DNA of 64,000 nucleotides from Acidimicrobiales bacterium mtb01 (GCA_004379135.1 NBNI01000005.1:62001-126000); one strand, 5' to 3'; positions 1-11,894 are shown, counted from the stretch's first letter. Made by a program: numbers and translations. The notes: generated by a model from the letters alone, not told the origin.

Positions 1-449
1 AACTCGCTCTCGCCTGCGACTACCGGATCGCGAGCGAGAAGGCGGTGTTCGGCCAGCCCGAAATCCTCCTCGGAATCATTCCCGGCGGTGGCGGCACGCA
101 ACGACTTCCGCGGGTGGTGGGTCCGAGTCGGGCCAAGGAGATGATGATCACCGGCCGCCAGGTGAAGGCCGACGAGGCCTTGCGCATCGGTTTGGCCGAC
201 GAGGTCGTCGCGCACGAGTCGTTGGCCGAGCGCGCTCGGGCCCTGGCCGCCGAGATCGCACTCGGCGCACTGGTGTCGCAGTCGCTCGTCAAGCGCGCCG
301 TCGACGAGGGTTTGTCGTCGACGCTCGTCGACGGCCTGTTGCTCGAGCGCGACCTGTTCGTCGAGTCGTTCCGATCGGAAGACAGTCGGATCGGCGTGAA
401 GAGCTTCCTCGAGAACGGCCCCGGCAAGGCCGAGTTCACCGGCCGCTGA
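1..449 (+). CDS. Enoyl-CoA hydratase/isomerase family protein (5' truncated)
   Basis: The reading frame is open from base 3 and its start lies before the window. The visible part carries the crotonase signature: a CDYRIAS stretch, then FGQPE(I/L)LLGIIPGGGGTQRLPR, followed by the AKEMMITGR and EALRIGLADEVV segments that form the second half of the CoA-binding fold. The G-x-IPGGGGTQ segment contains the glutamate/glycine region used by enoyl-CoA hydratases of beta-oxidation. The C-terminus (about 145 residues seen) ends normally at a TGA. It converges with the glycosyltransferase on the minus strand and overlaps it by 14 bp. Substrate cannot be told from the fragment. Confidence 0.85.
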   Translation, partial: LALACDYRIASEKAVFGQPEILLGIIPGGGGTQRLPRVVGPSRAKEMMITGRQVKADEALRIGLADEVVAHESLAERARALAAEIALGALVSQSLVKRAVDEGLSSTLVDGLLLERDLFVESFRSEDSRIGVKSFLENGPGKAEFTGR

Positions 450-1587
450 TCACGCGTTCGTAGAGCGTCGACGTGGTGTCGGCGATCGCATCCCACGAGT
501 AGTGCGCGGCCAGGAGCCGTTGCGCGTTCGCGCGCAGTTGATCGGCCAATCGACGATCGGTCAGCAACCCCTCGATCGTCTCGGCCAAGCGCACCGCGTC
601 GCCCGGGGCGAAGAGCAATCCGGCGTCGGTGCCTTCGAGAATCTCGGCGAGGCCACCGGTCCGGGCGGCCACCAGCGGAGCGTCGGCGGCCATTGCTTCG
701 AGGGCCACGATGCCGAAGGGCTCGTACAACGACGGAATCACCACGCAACCGGCGCGATGCGACAGCGATCGCAATTCGTCATCGGGAACGAAACCCGGCA
801 ACTGCACGATGTCGCCCACGCCTTCCAGGTCGAGCTGGCTCTGCAGTTCGGCGAGGTACGAGCCGCGTCCGGCGATGACGCACGAGACGCCCGGAACGCG
901 TCCGCGCAGTCGGGCCATCGCCTGCGCGAGAACCTGGAAGCCCTTCTCGTATTGCACTCGGCCCCAGGCGAGAACCAGTGGATCACGCGTCGACTCGGGG
1001 TGGAGGGGGCGCCACGCGTCGGTGTCGACACCGTGAGGGATGAGGTGCACGCGCTCGGCGTCGAGATCGAAGCCGTCGAGAACTTCGCGCATCATGAATC
1101 GTGAACAACACACGACCGCACGCGCCTGCCAGGCGAGCCACCATTCGACCGAGTTGATAGCCGCCGGTGCTCCCTGCGGAACATGGCCGCCGTGGCGCCC
1201 GCGTTCAGTGGCGTGGATCGTGGCCACGAGGGGGGCTCGCGTGACGGTGGACAGGGCGTCGGCCGCCCAGGCGACGTTCCAGTCGTGGGCGTGCACCACG
1301 TCGGGCCGCCAATCGCCGAGTTCGGCGAGCAGACGCACGAAGTGGTGATTGGCCGACACCGTGTTGAGCACCACGTCGTCGTCGGGGAGCCAGGGCAAGT
1401 CGACCGATGCCCTCAGCACGCGAACCCCGGGCATGATCGCGGCGTCGTCGACGTCGCCATCGGCGCGGCCGAGAACCACCACCTCGTGACTGGCGCGGGC
1501 GAGTGCGCGGGAAAGACCCTCGACGTGCGCCGACACACCCGTGAGTTGATGGGGCGGCAGGTCCCACGCGAGCATGAGGATGCGCAC
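436..1587 (-). CDS. Glycosyltransferase family 4 (GT-B fold)
   Basis: A 383-residue GT-B enzyme. It begins with the Rossmann start RILMLAWDLPP and a G-V-S-A-H-V-E loop, has HAHDWNVAWAA in the first domain, and in the second domain AWGRVQYEKGF and the nucleotide-sugar E-x7-E motif EPFGIVALE (about residues 288-296). This is the pattern of glycogen-synthase-like and mannosyl/glucosyl transferases of GT4. I chose the GTG at 1587 because the conserved N-terminus begins there and a TACGGT box lies 8 nt upstream; the longer open frame to 2007 is antisense to azlC. Donor and acceptor are unknown. Confidence 0.85.
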   Translation of the reverse strand: MRILMLAWDLPPHQLTGVSAHVEGLSRALARASHEVVVLGRADGDVDDAAIMPGVRVLRASVDLPWLPDDDVVLNTVSANHHFVRLLAELGDWRPDVVHAHDWNVAWAADALSTVTRAPLVATIHATERGRHGGHVPQGAPAAINSVEWWLAWQARAVVCCSRFMMREVLDGFDLDAERVHLIPHGVDTDAWRPLHPESTRDPLVLAWGRVQYEKGFQVLAQAMARLRGRVPGVSCVIAGRGSYLAELQSQLDLEGVGDIVQLPGFVPDDELRSLSHRAGCVVIPSLYEPFGIVALEAMAADAPLVAARTGGLAEILEGTDAGLLFAPGDAVRLAETIEGLLTDRRLADQLRANAQRLLAAHYSWDAIADTTSTLYERVISGR

Positions 1588-1616
1588 GGACCCCGACCGT
1601 AGCAAGCGTCGCCCCG

Positions 1617-1622
1617 TAAAGT
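1617..1622 (+). promoter_or_regulatory. Leaderless -10 box of azlC
   Basis: TAAAGT ends 7 nt before the azlC ATG, so transcription should start at or next to the start codon. The divergent glycosyltransferase has TACGGT (1596-1601, minus strand) 8 nt before its GTG, so both promoters share the 42-bp gap. Confidence 0.5.
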
Positions 1623-1629
1623 CTCCGGC

Positions 1630-2328
1630 ATGTCGCGCGTCGATCAGCCGGTGTGGTGGCGCGACGAGTCGCTCCGTCCGATGATGGTGGCCTGCCTCAC
1701 GCTCAGTGCGGCGGTGGGCGTCTTCGGGGTTTCGTTCGGAGTCGCCTCGGTGTCCGCTGGGGCATCGGTCGCCCAGACCTGCGCGATTTCGCTTCTCGTC
1801 TTCACCGGTGCTTCGCAATTCTCGGCGGTCTCGGTGATCGGCTCGGGCGGCTCGTTCGGTTCGGCTCTCGGAGGAGCGCTTCTGCTGGCCGCGCGCAATG
1901 GCGTGTACGGGCTCGCGATGTCGCGGCGCATCGAAGGTTCGCTCGCTCTGCGAATGCTGGCGGCTCAATTGACGATCGACGAGACGACGGCCATGTCGGT
2001 GGCCCAACCCGATCCACGCGCTCAGCGTGTGGCGTTCTGGTTCACCGGCGCCGCTCTCTATTTCTTCTGGAATCTCGGCACGTTGATTGGCGCGGTCGCC
2101 GGGAACGCGATCGATCCCACCACCTACGGCCTCGACGTCGCCTTCCCGGCCGGTTTCGTGGCCATGTTGTGGCCACTGCTCACCGACGCCCGGGCCCGTC
2201 TGGCCGCGACGATCGGCGGCGTCGTGTGCCTCGTCGCCGTACCGATCACGCCGGTCGGGGTGCCGATCCTGCTGTCGGCGCTGGCCGTTCTGGTCGGAGT
2301 GCGTCGACCGAGCCAGGTTGCATCATGA
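1630..2328 (+). CDS. azlC: AzlC family branched-chain amino acid exporter, large subunit
   Basis: A 232-residue integral membrane protein with several hydrophobic helices and the AzlC hallmark FTGASQFSAVSVIGSGGSFGSAL, followed by AARNGVYGLAMS. AzlC is the large subunit of the AzlCD (BrnFE-type) exporter of branched-chain amino acids and analogues. Its TGA overlaps the ATG of the next gene (ATGA), so the two subunits are translationally coupled. The presence of leuA, leuB, leuCD, ilvE and cimA in the same window fits a role in balancing branched-chain amino acid pools, though AzlCD systems can have other substrates. Confidence 0.9.
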   Translation: MSRVDQPVWWRDESLRPMMVACLTLSAAVGVFGVSFGVASVSAGASVAQTCAISLLVFTGASQFSAVSVIGSGGSFGSALGGALLLAARNGVYGLAMSRRIEGSLALRMLAAQLTIDETTAMSVAQPDPRAQRVAFWFTGAALYFFWNLGTLIGAVAGNAIDPTTYGLDVAFPAGFVAMLWPLLTDARARLAATIGGVVCLVAVPITPVGVPILLSALAVLVGVRRPSQVAS

Positions 2329-2627
2329 CGTGGACGCTTGTGTTCGTTCTCGCCGCCGGTGCGTACGCGTTCAAGGTCACCGGTCTCGTGATTCTGGGTG
2401 GCCGTACATTGCCGCCGGTCTTCGATCGCTGCCTCGCGCTCATCCCGGCCGCGGTCATCACCGCGCTGGTCATGAAGGACACGTTCTCGACCGGCCAGGA
2501 TCTCGCGCTCGACGCTCGTGCGTTGGGTATCGCCGCCGCGGTGATCGCGGCCTGGCGGCGACTCCCGCTCATCGTCGTCATCGTGGTCGGAGCCGCGGTG
2601 ACCGCGGTGGTTCGACAGATCTCCTGA
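2325..2627 (+). CDS. azlD: AzlD family branched-chain amino acid exporter, small subunit
   Basis: A 100-residue membrane protein with three to four hydrophobic segments (TWTLVFVLAAGAYAFKVTGL, LALIPAAVITALVMKDTF, the ALGIAAAVIAAWRRLP loop and a final hydrophobic helix). Length and pattern match AzlD/BrnE, the small partner of AzlC. It starts at the ATG that overlaps the azlC stop by 4 bp. It ends 8 bp from the convergent SRPBCC gene, with no terminator hairpin visible between them. Confidence 0.88.
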   Translation: MTWTLVFVLAAGAYAFKVTGLVILGGRTLPPVFDRCLALIPAAVITALVMKDTFSTGQDLALDARALGIAAAVIAAWRRLPLIVVIVVGAAVTAVVRQIS

Positions 2628-2635
2628 CGAATCCG

Positions 2636-3076
2636 TCAACCAACGAGTGATTGGAGGCGCTTGAGATTGCGCTTCCAGATGGCCTTCATGACGAGGCCGC
2701 CGCCGACCGCTTCGCCGAGACGGCCACCGAGCCACCACGGGAAGCGAAGCTCCTCGCTCCAGGTGAAACGCGTGCGTTGGCCGCCATCGAGCGGGGCCAA
2801 CGTGAAGATGCCCGATCCGGTGACGAGGCCGGTGTGCTTCACTCCCATCGCCTCGCCGGGAATCCACTCGGTGATCTCCATGTGATCAGTGAGCCGTATG
2901 GGGCCGACCTTGGTGTCGCACAGGAACTTGGTGCCGACACCGCGCGTCTGGTCGGTCTCGAAGCGGATGGCCACCGCGTCGGCCATCCAGTCGACGTGCC
3001 GTTCGATCGGCTCGACGACGTCCCAGACCCGCGCCGGCGACACGTTCAGGTCGATGGAGACGGTGATGCGGGCCAC
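2636..3076 (-). CDS. SRPBCC family (polyketide cyclase/START-like) protein
   Basis: A 146-residue single-domain protein with the SRPBCC pattern: an N-terminal strand ARITVSIDLNVSPARVWDVVEPIERHVDWM, a central run of beta strands and a C-terminal helix with a G-G-L-V-M-K segment. These helix-grip folds bind hydrophobic ligands. It is the last gene of a minus-strand operon and starts 1 nt after the galT stop. Its ligand is unknown and nothing links it to galactose use. Confidence 0.75.
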   Translation of the reverse strand: MARITVSIDLNVSPARVWDVVEPIERHVDWMADAVAIRFETDQTRGVGTKFLCDTKVGPIRLTDHMEITEWIPGEAMGVKHTGLVTGSGIFTLAPLDGGQRTRFTWSEELRFPWWLGGRLGEAVGGGLVMKAIWKRNLKRLQSLVG

Positions 3077-3077
3077 G

Positions 3078-4061
3078 TCAGGCGTTCGCGCCCACGCGGC
3101 GCAACTCGTCGGCCGCCTGCTCGGGCGGAACGATGTTGATCATCACTCCGGTGCCGCGTTCGAAGCCGGCCACCGTGGTGAGCTTGGGCCACAGGTGCGC
3201 GTGCCAGTGGAACGGGCCGTCGTGCTGATGCGGCGCGGTGTGGAACACGAGGTTGAACGAGACGTCGGGGAATACCGCGTTGAGGTGTGCCAGCGCATCG
3301 CGGATCGCGCGACCGACTCCGGCCAGCGATTCGTCGGAGGCGTCGGGGAGGTGCTGGTGGTGGTGACGGGGGATCACGAGGATTTCGTAGGGGCCGCCGC
3401 TCCAGAACGGGCAGACCACGACCGCGTCTTCGGTGGCGAGGACGACGCGTTCACCCGAGACGAGTTCGGTCTCGACCGTGGCGCAGAGGATGCAGCCGCC
3501 TTCGAACCGGACGAACGCGCGTTCCTCGTCGAGGATCTCGCCCGGCACGAACGGAAGACCGAGGAGTTGACCATGTGGATGCGACAACGACGCACCGGCC
3601 TCGCGACCGTGGTTGACGATGGCCTGGGTGTAGCGGATGTTGCGCATGGAGGCGTGCTCGAGGAGACGCTGCTTGAGCACCGACATGATCTGCCCGCACG
3701 ATTCGTCGTCGAAGGTGTCGATGCCGCTGCGATGGTCGCGCGTGAACACGAACACCTCGTGCGTTCCGCTGGCTTCGGCCATCACGTGCACCGGTCCGAG
3801 GTTGCGCACGGCCAGCGAATCCTCGCCGTCGAAAGCCGGATACAAGTTGGGGATGACCCGCATCTTCCAGTCGTCGCCCTGGCCGACGGTGAGCATCGGC
3901 GGCGCCGAAGGATCCTCGTTGCCCGGGCAGAACGGGCACGGGCGGCTCGGATCTGACTCGACGGTCTGGACCCGCGTGGCGAAATCGGTGGGACGCATGG
4001 CCCGCTCGGCGTTGATGGTCACCCAGCGACCGGTGAGGGGATTCAGTCGGAGTTGGCTCAC
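3078..4061 (-). CDS. galT: Galactose-1-phosphate uridylyltransferase
   Basis: A 327-residue GalT-type HIT-superfamily enzyme. It begins with LRLNPLTGRWVTINAERAMRP, contains the metal-site CPFCPGNED, and has the nucleophile motif S-H-P-H-G-Q at about residue 160, where the histidine carries UMP during transfer between UDP-glucose and galactose-1-phosphate. The C-terminal lobe has HWHAHLWPK. Start is GTG. It sits between a methyltransferase and an SRPBCC protein in one operon, with no galK or galE nearby, so physiological use on another hexose-1-phosphate is possible. Confidence 0.9.
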   Translation of the reverse strand: MSQLRLNPLTGRWVTINAERAMRPTDFATRVQTVESDPSRPCPFCPGNEDPSAPPMLTVGQGDDWKMRVIPNLYPAFDGEDSLAVRNLGPVHVMAEASGTHEVFVFTRDHRSGIDTFDDESCGQIMSVLKQRLLEHASMRNIRYTQAIVNHGREAGASLSHPHGQLLGLPFVPGEILDEERAFVRFEGGCILCATVETELVSGERVVLATEDAVVVCPFWSGGPYEILVIPRHHHQHLPDASDESLAGVGRAIRDALAHLNAVFPDVSFNLVFHTAPHQHDGPFHWHAHLWPKLTTVAGFERGTGVMINIVPPEQAADELRRVGANA

Positions 4062-4082
4062 GGTGCTGATCAGGATACGGAA

Positions 4083-4850
4083 TCAGGTGGCTCGGGACAC
4101 CGACGCTCGCCGGTACACCGAGACATGAGTGACGGAATCGTGTCGAAATGGTGTCCGGCGGGTGTCCTCCCAGCGGTCGGCCAGGCCGAGGCCGGCCTCG
4201 TGGGCCATGCGGTCGAGTTCGGACGTGGTGGAGTAGCGAATGCTGAACGGCCGCAATCGAACCGTGGCGCCATCGGTGAACTCGATGAATTGTCCATCGA
4301 CCGTCTGCGTATCGGGATCGTGAACATCGGCCATGAGAACCACCCGGTCGGCGGCCATCGTTCGCACACCGACGTTTCCACCCGCCGGTCTTCCGACGTC
4401 GGGGACGAACGCCTCGATCACGAACGAGCCGCCGGGAGCGAGGCGCTTGGAAACTTCCGCGAACAACTCGTGTTGACGCTCGTACGAACGCAGCGCGAAG
4501 AGCGTGTTGTACGCGACGAACACCACGTCGAACGACGCATCGGGCAGGCCACGCAGCATGTCGCCCACGATCACCGAGACCTTCCCGCTCGGATCCTTGG
4601 CGCGCAGTCGTTCGATCATGGCGCGACTCGCGTCGATGCCGGTCACCCGTGCCCCGGTCTCGGCCAGCGGCAACGCGATGCGTCCGGTGCCGATTCCCAG
4701 TTCGAGGAAGCGTCCGTCTCCCGGTCGTCCAGAAGGCCCGAGCGAGGCGAGCAGCGCGACGGTGGAGTCGACGTCGCTGACGTCGTGGTACCAGTCGTCG
4801 TAGACGTCGGCGAACCCGTCTCCGTAGGAGGATTCGCCGTACCCCTGCAT
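4083..4850 (-). CDS. Class I SAM-dependent methyltransferase
   Basis: A 255-residue protein with a class I motif I (FLELGIGTGRIALPLAE), an acidic residue ending strand 2 (VTGIDAS), and motif IV-like DVVFVAYNTLFAL, followed by LAPGGSFVIEAFVP. This set defines a Rossmann methyltransferase binding S-adenosylmethionine. It is the first gene of a minus-strand operon, 21 bp before galT. The C-terminal half has a beta-rich segment (DPDTQTVDGQFIEFTDG) found in small-molecule methyltransferases. Substrate unknown. Confidence 0.8.
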   Translation of the reverse strand: MQGYGESSYGDGFADVYDDWYHDVSDVDSTVALLASLGPSGRPGDGRFLELGIGTGRIALPLAETGARVTGIDASRAMIERLRAKDPSGKVSVIVGDMLRGLPDASFDVVFVAYNTLFALRSYERQHELFAEVSKRLAPGGSFVIEAFVPDVGRPAGGNVGVRTMAADRVVLMADVHDPDTQTVDGQFIEFTDGATVRLRPFSIRYSTTSELDRMAHEAGLGLADRWEDTRRTPFRHDSVTHVSVYRRASVSRAT

Positions 4851-4885
4851 CTTCTCAGTCCACCACGCGTTTCGCGTTTCGCCAC

Positions 4886-4891
4886 TACCGT
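4886..4891 (+). promoter_or_regulatory. Leaderless -10 box of iscS-like gene
   Basis: TACCGT followed by exactly 6 nt and then the GTG start at 4898. No Shine-Dalgarno sequence is present. Confidence 0.55.
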
Positions 4892-4897
4892 GACGGC

Positions 4898-6043
4898 GTG
4901 AGCAAGCGCCTCGTCTACCTCGATCATGCGGCCACCACGCCCATGCGCCCGGAGGCGGTCGAAGCCATGCTCCCGTTCCTCACCGAGTCGTACGCAAATC
5001 CGTCCGGCTCGCACCGCTTCGCGCGCGAGGCCCGTCGTGCGATCGACGAGGCCCGCGACGTGGTCGCCTCCGTGATCGGCTGCCAGCCCGGGGAAGTCGT
5101 GTTCAACGGCGGCGGAACCGAGGGCGACAACACGGCGATCCGCGGCGCGATCGAACGACGCGGTGGCGTGCCGGTGTGCTCGGCGGCCGAGCACCACGCG
5201 GTTCTGCACTGCATCGAACACGAGAAGGGGCGCGTCGTCGGAGTCGACGCGAGCGGCGCCATCGACCTCGCCGATCTCGAACGCGTTCTACGCGACGAGC
5301 CGAACGTGTCGGTGGTGTCGGTGATGGCGGTCAACAACGAGACCGGAACGATCACCGACATGCGTGCCGTTTCGCGCATCGTGCGCTCGCTCGCACCCGG
5401 TGCGCTGCTCCACACCGATGCCGTGCAGGCCGCCTGCTGGCTCGACCTGCGCGACATCTGGCCGCTCGTCGACGCCATGGCGTTGTCGGCGCACAAGTTC
5501 GGCGGCCCCAAGGGAGTGGGAGTCCTCGCGGTGCGCGGTGGCGCCGATGTCGCGCCGTTGATCCTCGGCGGCGGCCAGGAGCGCGACCGTCGCAGCGGTA
5601 CGCACAACGTGGCCGGCATCGTCGCTCTGGCGCGAGCACTCGAGTCGACCGACCGCGAGCGCGCGAACGAATGCGCGCGCATCGAGGTGTTGCGCGAGAA
5701 CCTCATCTCGCGCCTCACCGCTTCGGGCGGAGTTCATCGAACCGTTCCGGCCGAGCACGCGGTGCCTGGTGTGGCGCACGTGTGCATCGCCGACGTGGAG
5801 AGCGAGGCGTTGCTCTATCTCCTCGACGAAGGGGGAGTGTGCGCGTCCGCGGCGTCGGCCTGCGCGAGTGGGGCCATGGAACCGTCTCACGTATTGGCCG
5901 CGATGGGGGTCGAGCGCGGATTGGCGACGGGTGCCCTGCGCATGTCGCTCGGACACACGACCACCGAGTCGGACGTCGACGAGGCGGCCTCCGTGGTCAC
6001 CGCCGCGATCTCGCGCATCCGCTCGGCTTCCCGGAATCGCTGA
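4898..6043 (+). CDS. iscS: Cysteine desulfurase (IscS/NifS family)
   Basis: A 381-residue fold-type I PLP enzyme. It has the N-terminal YLDHAATTPMRPEAVEAM, the cofactor-binding EHHAVL region, the PLP lysine in LSAHKFGGPKGVG (about residue 199) and the catalytic cysteine loop in SACASG (about residue 322), then the GALRMSLGHTTTESDVD tail. It releases sulfur from cysteine as enzyme persulfide. mnmA follows 47 bp downstream on the same strand, so one likely job is supplying sulfur for tRNA thiolation; it may also serve Fe-S assembly. Confidence 0.92.
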   Translation: MSKRLVYLDHAATTPMRPEAVEAMLPFLTESYANPSGSHRFAREARRAIDEARDVVASVIGCQPGEVVFNGGGTEGDNTAIRGAIERRGGVPVCSAAEHHAVLHCIEHEKGRVVGVDASGAIDLADLERVLRDEPNVSVVSVMAVNNETGTITDMRAVSRIVRSLAPGALLHTDAVQAACWLDLRDIWPLVDAMALSAHKFGGPKGVGVLAVRGGADVAPLILGGGQERDRRSGTHNVAGIVALARALESTDRERANECARIEVLRENLISRLTASGGVHRTVPAEHAVPGVAHVCIADVESEALLYLLDEGGVCASAASACASGAMEPSHVLAAMGVERGLATGALRMSLGHTTTESDVDEAASVVTAAISRIRSASRNR

Positions 6044-6090
6044 CTGCTCCGACGGCTCGACAGCCGTAGCCTGAGCAGCGGAGAGATGCC

Positions 6091-7179
6091 GTGAAAGTTC
6101 TTGTCGCCATGTCCGGAGGAGTCGATTCGTCGGTCGCCGCCGCACTCCTGCTCGAGCAAGGCCATCACGTCGTGGGCGTGACGATGCGACTGTGGGGTGG
6201 CGAGAGCGACACCGGCTGCTGCAGCGTGAGCGATGTCGACGACGCGCGACGCGTGGCCCAGCAACTCGGGATCGATCACCTGGTCTTCAATTTCACCGAG
6301 GACTTCCACCGCCATGTCGTCGATCCGTACGTGGCCGATCACGCGCGCGGAGTCACGCCCAATCCGTGCATCGAGTGCAACCGCCACCTCAAGTTCGATC
6401 GGCTTCTCGAACGCGCCGAGGTCCTCGGCTTCGACGCCGTGGCCACCGGCCATCACGCTCGCATCGAGAAAGTCGACGGAGTATGGCGTCTGCTGCGCGG
6501 TGCCGATGCTGCCAAGGATCAGAGCTACGTGATCCACATGCTCGATCAGGACGCGCTGTCGCGCACGCTGCTGCCGGTCGGAACGCTCACCAAGGCCGAG
6601 GTGCGCACGCACGCGGCTCGACTCGGTCTGCGGACCGCGGCGAAACCCGACAGCCAGGACGTGTGCTTCATCACCTCGACCAAATCGCCCGAGGGCGCCA
6701 CGGGGCGCTCGTCGTTCCTGCGGCGCCGCATCGAATTGCATCCGGCCGATGTGGTCGACGAAGCCGGCGAAAGGATCGGAAGCGTCGACGCGGTCGAACT
6801 CGTGACACTCGGTCAGCGGCGCGGTGTCGCCGGTGGTGGCGGATCCAAGCGGTTCGTGGTCGACGTCGACGTGCCGCGACGGCGGGTCGTCGTCGGTCCC
6901 GAATCGCGCCTTCTCGCCGATCAGGAAGTGGGCTCGTCGCCCACCTGGAGCAGCGGGCCCTTCGAAGGTCGGGTGTGGGTGCAGTGCAGCGCGCATGGCG
7001 AGCCGCGGGCCGCGTCGATTCGAGCGGGCGGAGTCGATAGTGGATCGGTCGTCGTCGCGTGGGACGAACCGCAACGTCGCGTGTCGCCGGGGCAGTCGCT
7101 CGTGTTCTACGACCGCGAAGGCGACTGGGTGATCGGCGGAGCCACCACCGCGACGCTCACGACGACAGAACGTCGATAG
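6091..7179 (+). CDS. mnmA: tRNA-specific 2-thiouridylase MnmA
   Basis: A 362-residue N-type ATP pyrophosphatase that makes 2-thiouridine at the wobble position of Lys, Glu and Gln tRNAs. It has the P-loop MSGGVDSSVAAALL, TPNPCIECNRHLKFD with the first active cysteine (about residue 93), ATGHHAR, KDQSYVIHML, and SQDVCFI with the second cysteine (about residue 191). A short spacer and an AGCGGAGAG Shine-Dalgarno sequence precede the ATG. It takes sulfur from the upstream cysteine desulfurase. The 3' end overlaps the convergent membrane-protein gene by 23 bp. Confidence 0.94.
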   Translation: MKVLVAMSGGVDSSVAAALLLEQGHHVVGVTMRLWGGESDTGCCSVSDVDDARRVAQQLGIDHLVFNFTEDFHRHVVDPYVADHARGVTPNPCIECNRHLKFDRLLERAEVLGFDAVATGHHARIEKVDGVWRLLRGADAAKDQSYVIHMLDQDALSRTLLPVGTLTKAEVRTHAARLGLRTAAKPDSQDVCFITSTKSPEGATGRSSFLRRRIELHPADVVDEAGERIGSVDAVELVTLGQRRGVAGGGGSKRFVVDVDVPRRRVVVGPESRLLADQEVGSSPTWSSGPFEGRVWVQCSAHGEPRAASIRAGGVDSGSVVVAWDEPQRRVSPGQSLVFYDREGDWVIGGATTATLTTTERR

Positions 7180-8032
7180 CCGCCGTCAACCGCGTCGGAC
7201 GGATGCGGAACGACTTCACGTGAATGGCCGAGCCGCCCGGCGTCGACGGAGTCGCCGCGCGGACCACGGTGTCGAAGTCGTTCAGAGTGATTTCCAGCCA
7301 TGGCCGACCCGTGCCGCCCGAGAGGTCGGCCGACTCCCCGGATTCGGCCACGAGAGCGGCTGCGTCAATGGAGTTCCGTGCGAACATCGCCGTCTCGGCC
7401 AGCACGACGTGATCGTGCACGACGATGCCGGCGGGAACCGAAACCAGCCATCGGCGCGAGTAGCGATGGAATCGGCGCGGCAGAGCCGGCAATCCGAGGG
7501 CGGCCAGAGCGGTGAGAATTCCTCCGAACACCCAACTGCGATTGACGAGCGCCGACACTCCCACGATGCCGCTCGCGACCCAGAGGGACCACATCGTGAC
7601 GATGACGGCGAGATGGGCGCGTGGACAGCGAAGGAGGATCCGTCGCTCGTCGCCGTACGCCGATGTCTGGACGAACACGTGACCCAATTCGGCCGAGAGG
7701 GAGAGAACCACGACGATCGCACTGAGCACCGCCGCGACCAGGGAGCCGGTGTCCGGATTCGACACGGCGAGCACGACGCACAGCGTGAGGTGGAACGGCG
7801 AGACGAGGCGCAGGGCCGTGAGCGACACGGTGGATGGCACGAGGACGCACAGGAGGACGACGGCCCAGGTGGCCCAGATCGTCGACTGCACGGTCAGACG
7901 TTCGGCCGCGTCGAGCGTCTCGAGCCGATTCGACACCAACGGAGCGCACGAGCCGAGAGCGAGCACCAGCACCCGGGTCGCGACGAGGATCGAAGATCGT
8001 TCGCTCGTGATCGAGTCGTTGCGACCGTCCAC
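7157..8032 (-). CDS. Hypothetical multi-pass membrane protein
   Basis: A protein of about 291 residues that I do not recognise. The N-terminal 190 residues contain four or five hydrophobic helices (for example STIWATWAVVLLCVLVPS and LAVIVTMWSLWVASGIVG). The C-terminal 100 residues are soluble and begin after the basic RRFHRYSRRW; they resemble a small beta domain (VPAGIVVHDHVVLAETAMF, WLEITLNDFDTVV). The start is uncertain: I give the GTG at 8032 (VDGRNDS), but no good ribosome site is visible and the frame stays open further upstream. It is convergent with mnmA and divergent from the MetE-like gene. Confidence 0.6.
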   Translation of the reverse strand: MDGRNDSITSERSSILVATRVLVLALGSCAPLVSNRLETLDAAERLTVQSTIWATWAVVLLCVLVPSTVSLTALRLVSPFHLTLCVVLAVSNPDTGSLVAAVLSAIVVVLSLSAELGHVFVQTSAYGDERRILLRCPRAHLAVIVTMWSLWVASGIVGVSALVNRSWVFGGILTALAALGLPALPRRFHRYSRRWLVSVPAGIVVHDHVVLAETAMFARNSIDAAALVAESGESADLSGGTGRPWLEITLNDFDTVVRAATPSTPGGSAIHVKSFRIRPTRLTAAIDVLSS

Positions 8033-8135
8033 GTCGTCAAGGGTGGCCCGTCGGGGTCCCGGTGGCCAAACCGTGTGATCCGATTCGTGACGACTTCGTC
8101 CGCTTTGATACGAAAGAAGGAGAGGGGAAAACGAA

Positions 8136-11266
<3,131 letters not shown>

Positions 11267-11273
11267 CGGCGGC

Positions 11274-11894
11274 TCAGAGAACTTCGAACGACCACGAGTA
11301 CGACCGCGCGGTGTTGCGGCCATCCTCGATCTTCCAGAAGATCACGGTCACCTGGTGACGACCGACCGAGTACGACTCGATGACGGCTCCGTCGCGCGGC
11401 TCGAAGCGGATGAGCGAATTGCCCTGGTCGTAGATCGCCGTGGGCGGCAGCTCGATCTGCTGCCCGGGTTCGGGCAAGCCGCCGGCGATGTCTTCGAGAC
11501 GCGAGGTCGGAATCTCGATCCCGTCGAGCACGAGCACCGCTTCGTAGCCGTCCTGGAGGTCGACCGAGATCTCGGTCTGCGAGAGAACCTGTCGATCGTT
11601 CGGTGCGGGCGAGATGTCGACGATCGCCTCGGGATAGTCGAGAAGATCACGACCGGTGGTGGCCGAGAGAAAACCGGCGATCACCAGGAAGAGACCGGCA
11701 CCAGCAGCGACGCTGATGAGCAGGAGTTCGCGGTTGGGTCGACGACGGCGACGCACCGTGCTGCTGTCGACCGTGCTGCTGTCGACCGTGCTGCTGTCGA
11801 CCGTGCTGCTGTCGACCGTGCTGCTGTCGACCGTGCTGCTGTCGACCGTGCTGCTGTCGACCGTGTTCTCGGCGGTGGATTCTTCGCTCGCCAC
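11274..11894 (-). CDS. Membrane-anchored protein with N-terminal TVDSS repeats
   Basis: A 206-residue protein I cannot assign to a family. Residues about 11-47 are seven and a half perfect copies of Thr-Val-Asp-Ser-Ser, followed by five arginines (stop-transfer/positive-inside signal), one transmembrane helix (LLLISVAAGAGLFLVIAGFLS) and an outside domain of about 125 residues rich in beta strands (EISVDLQDGYEAVLVLDGIEIP, HQVTVIFWKIEDG). The repeat should be a cytoplasmic, disordered, acidic, hydroxyl-rich tail. It is convergent with ligA and divergent from the PASTA-kinase homologue, 102 bp away. A signalling link with that gene is possible but is only inferred. Confidence 0.7.
   Translation of the reverse strand: MASEESTAENTVDSSTVDSSTVDSSTVDSSTVDSSTVDSSTVDSSTVRRRRRPNRELLLISVAAGAGLFLVIAGFLSATTGRDLLDYPEAIVDISPAPNDRQVLSQTEISVDLQDGYEAVLVLDGIEIPTSRLEDIAGGLPEPGQQIELPPTAIYDQGNSLIRFEPRDGAVIESYSVGRHQVTVIFWKIEDGRNTARSYSWSFEVL
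11755..11865. repeat. 15-bp tandem repeat, 7 perfect copies plus a partial
   Basis: The unit ACCGTGCTGCTGTCG is repeated perfectly from 11755 to 11859 and followed by a 6-bp partial copy. It lies inside the minus-strand gene and encodes TVDSS. The unit length is a multiple of three, so copy-number change would lengthen or shorten the tail without a frameshift. Confidence 0.95.
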
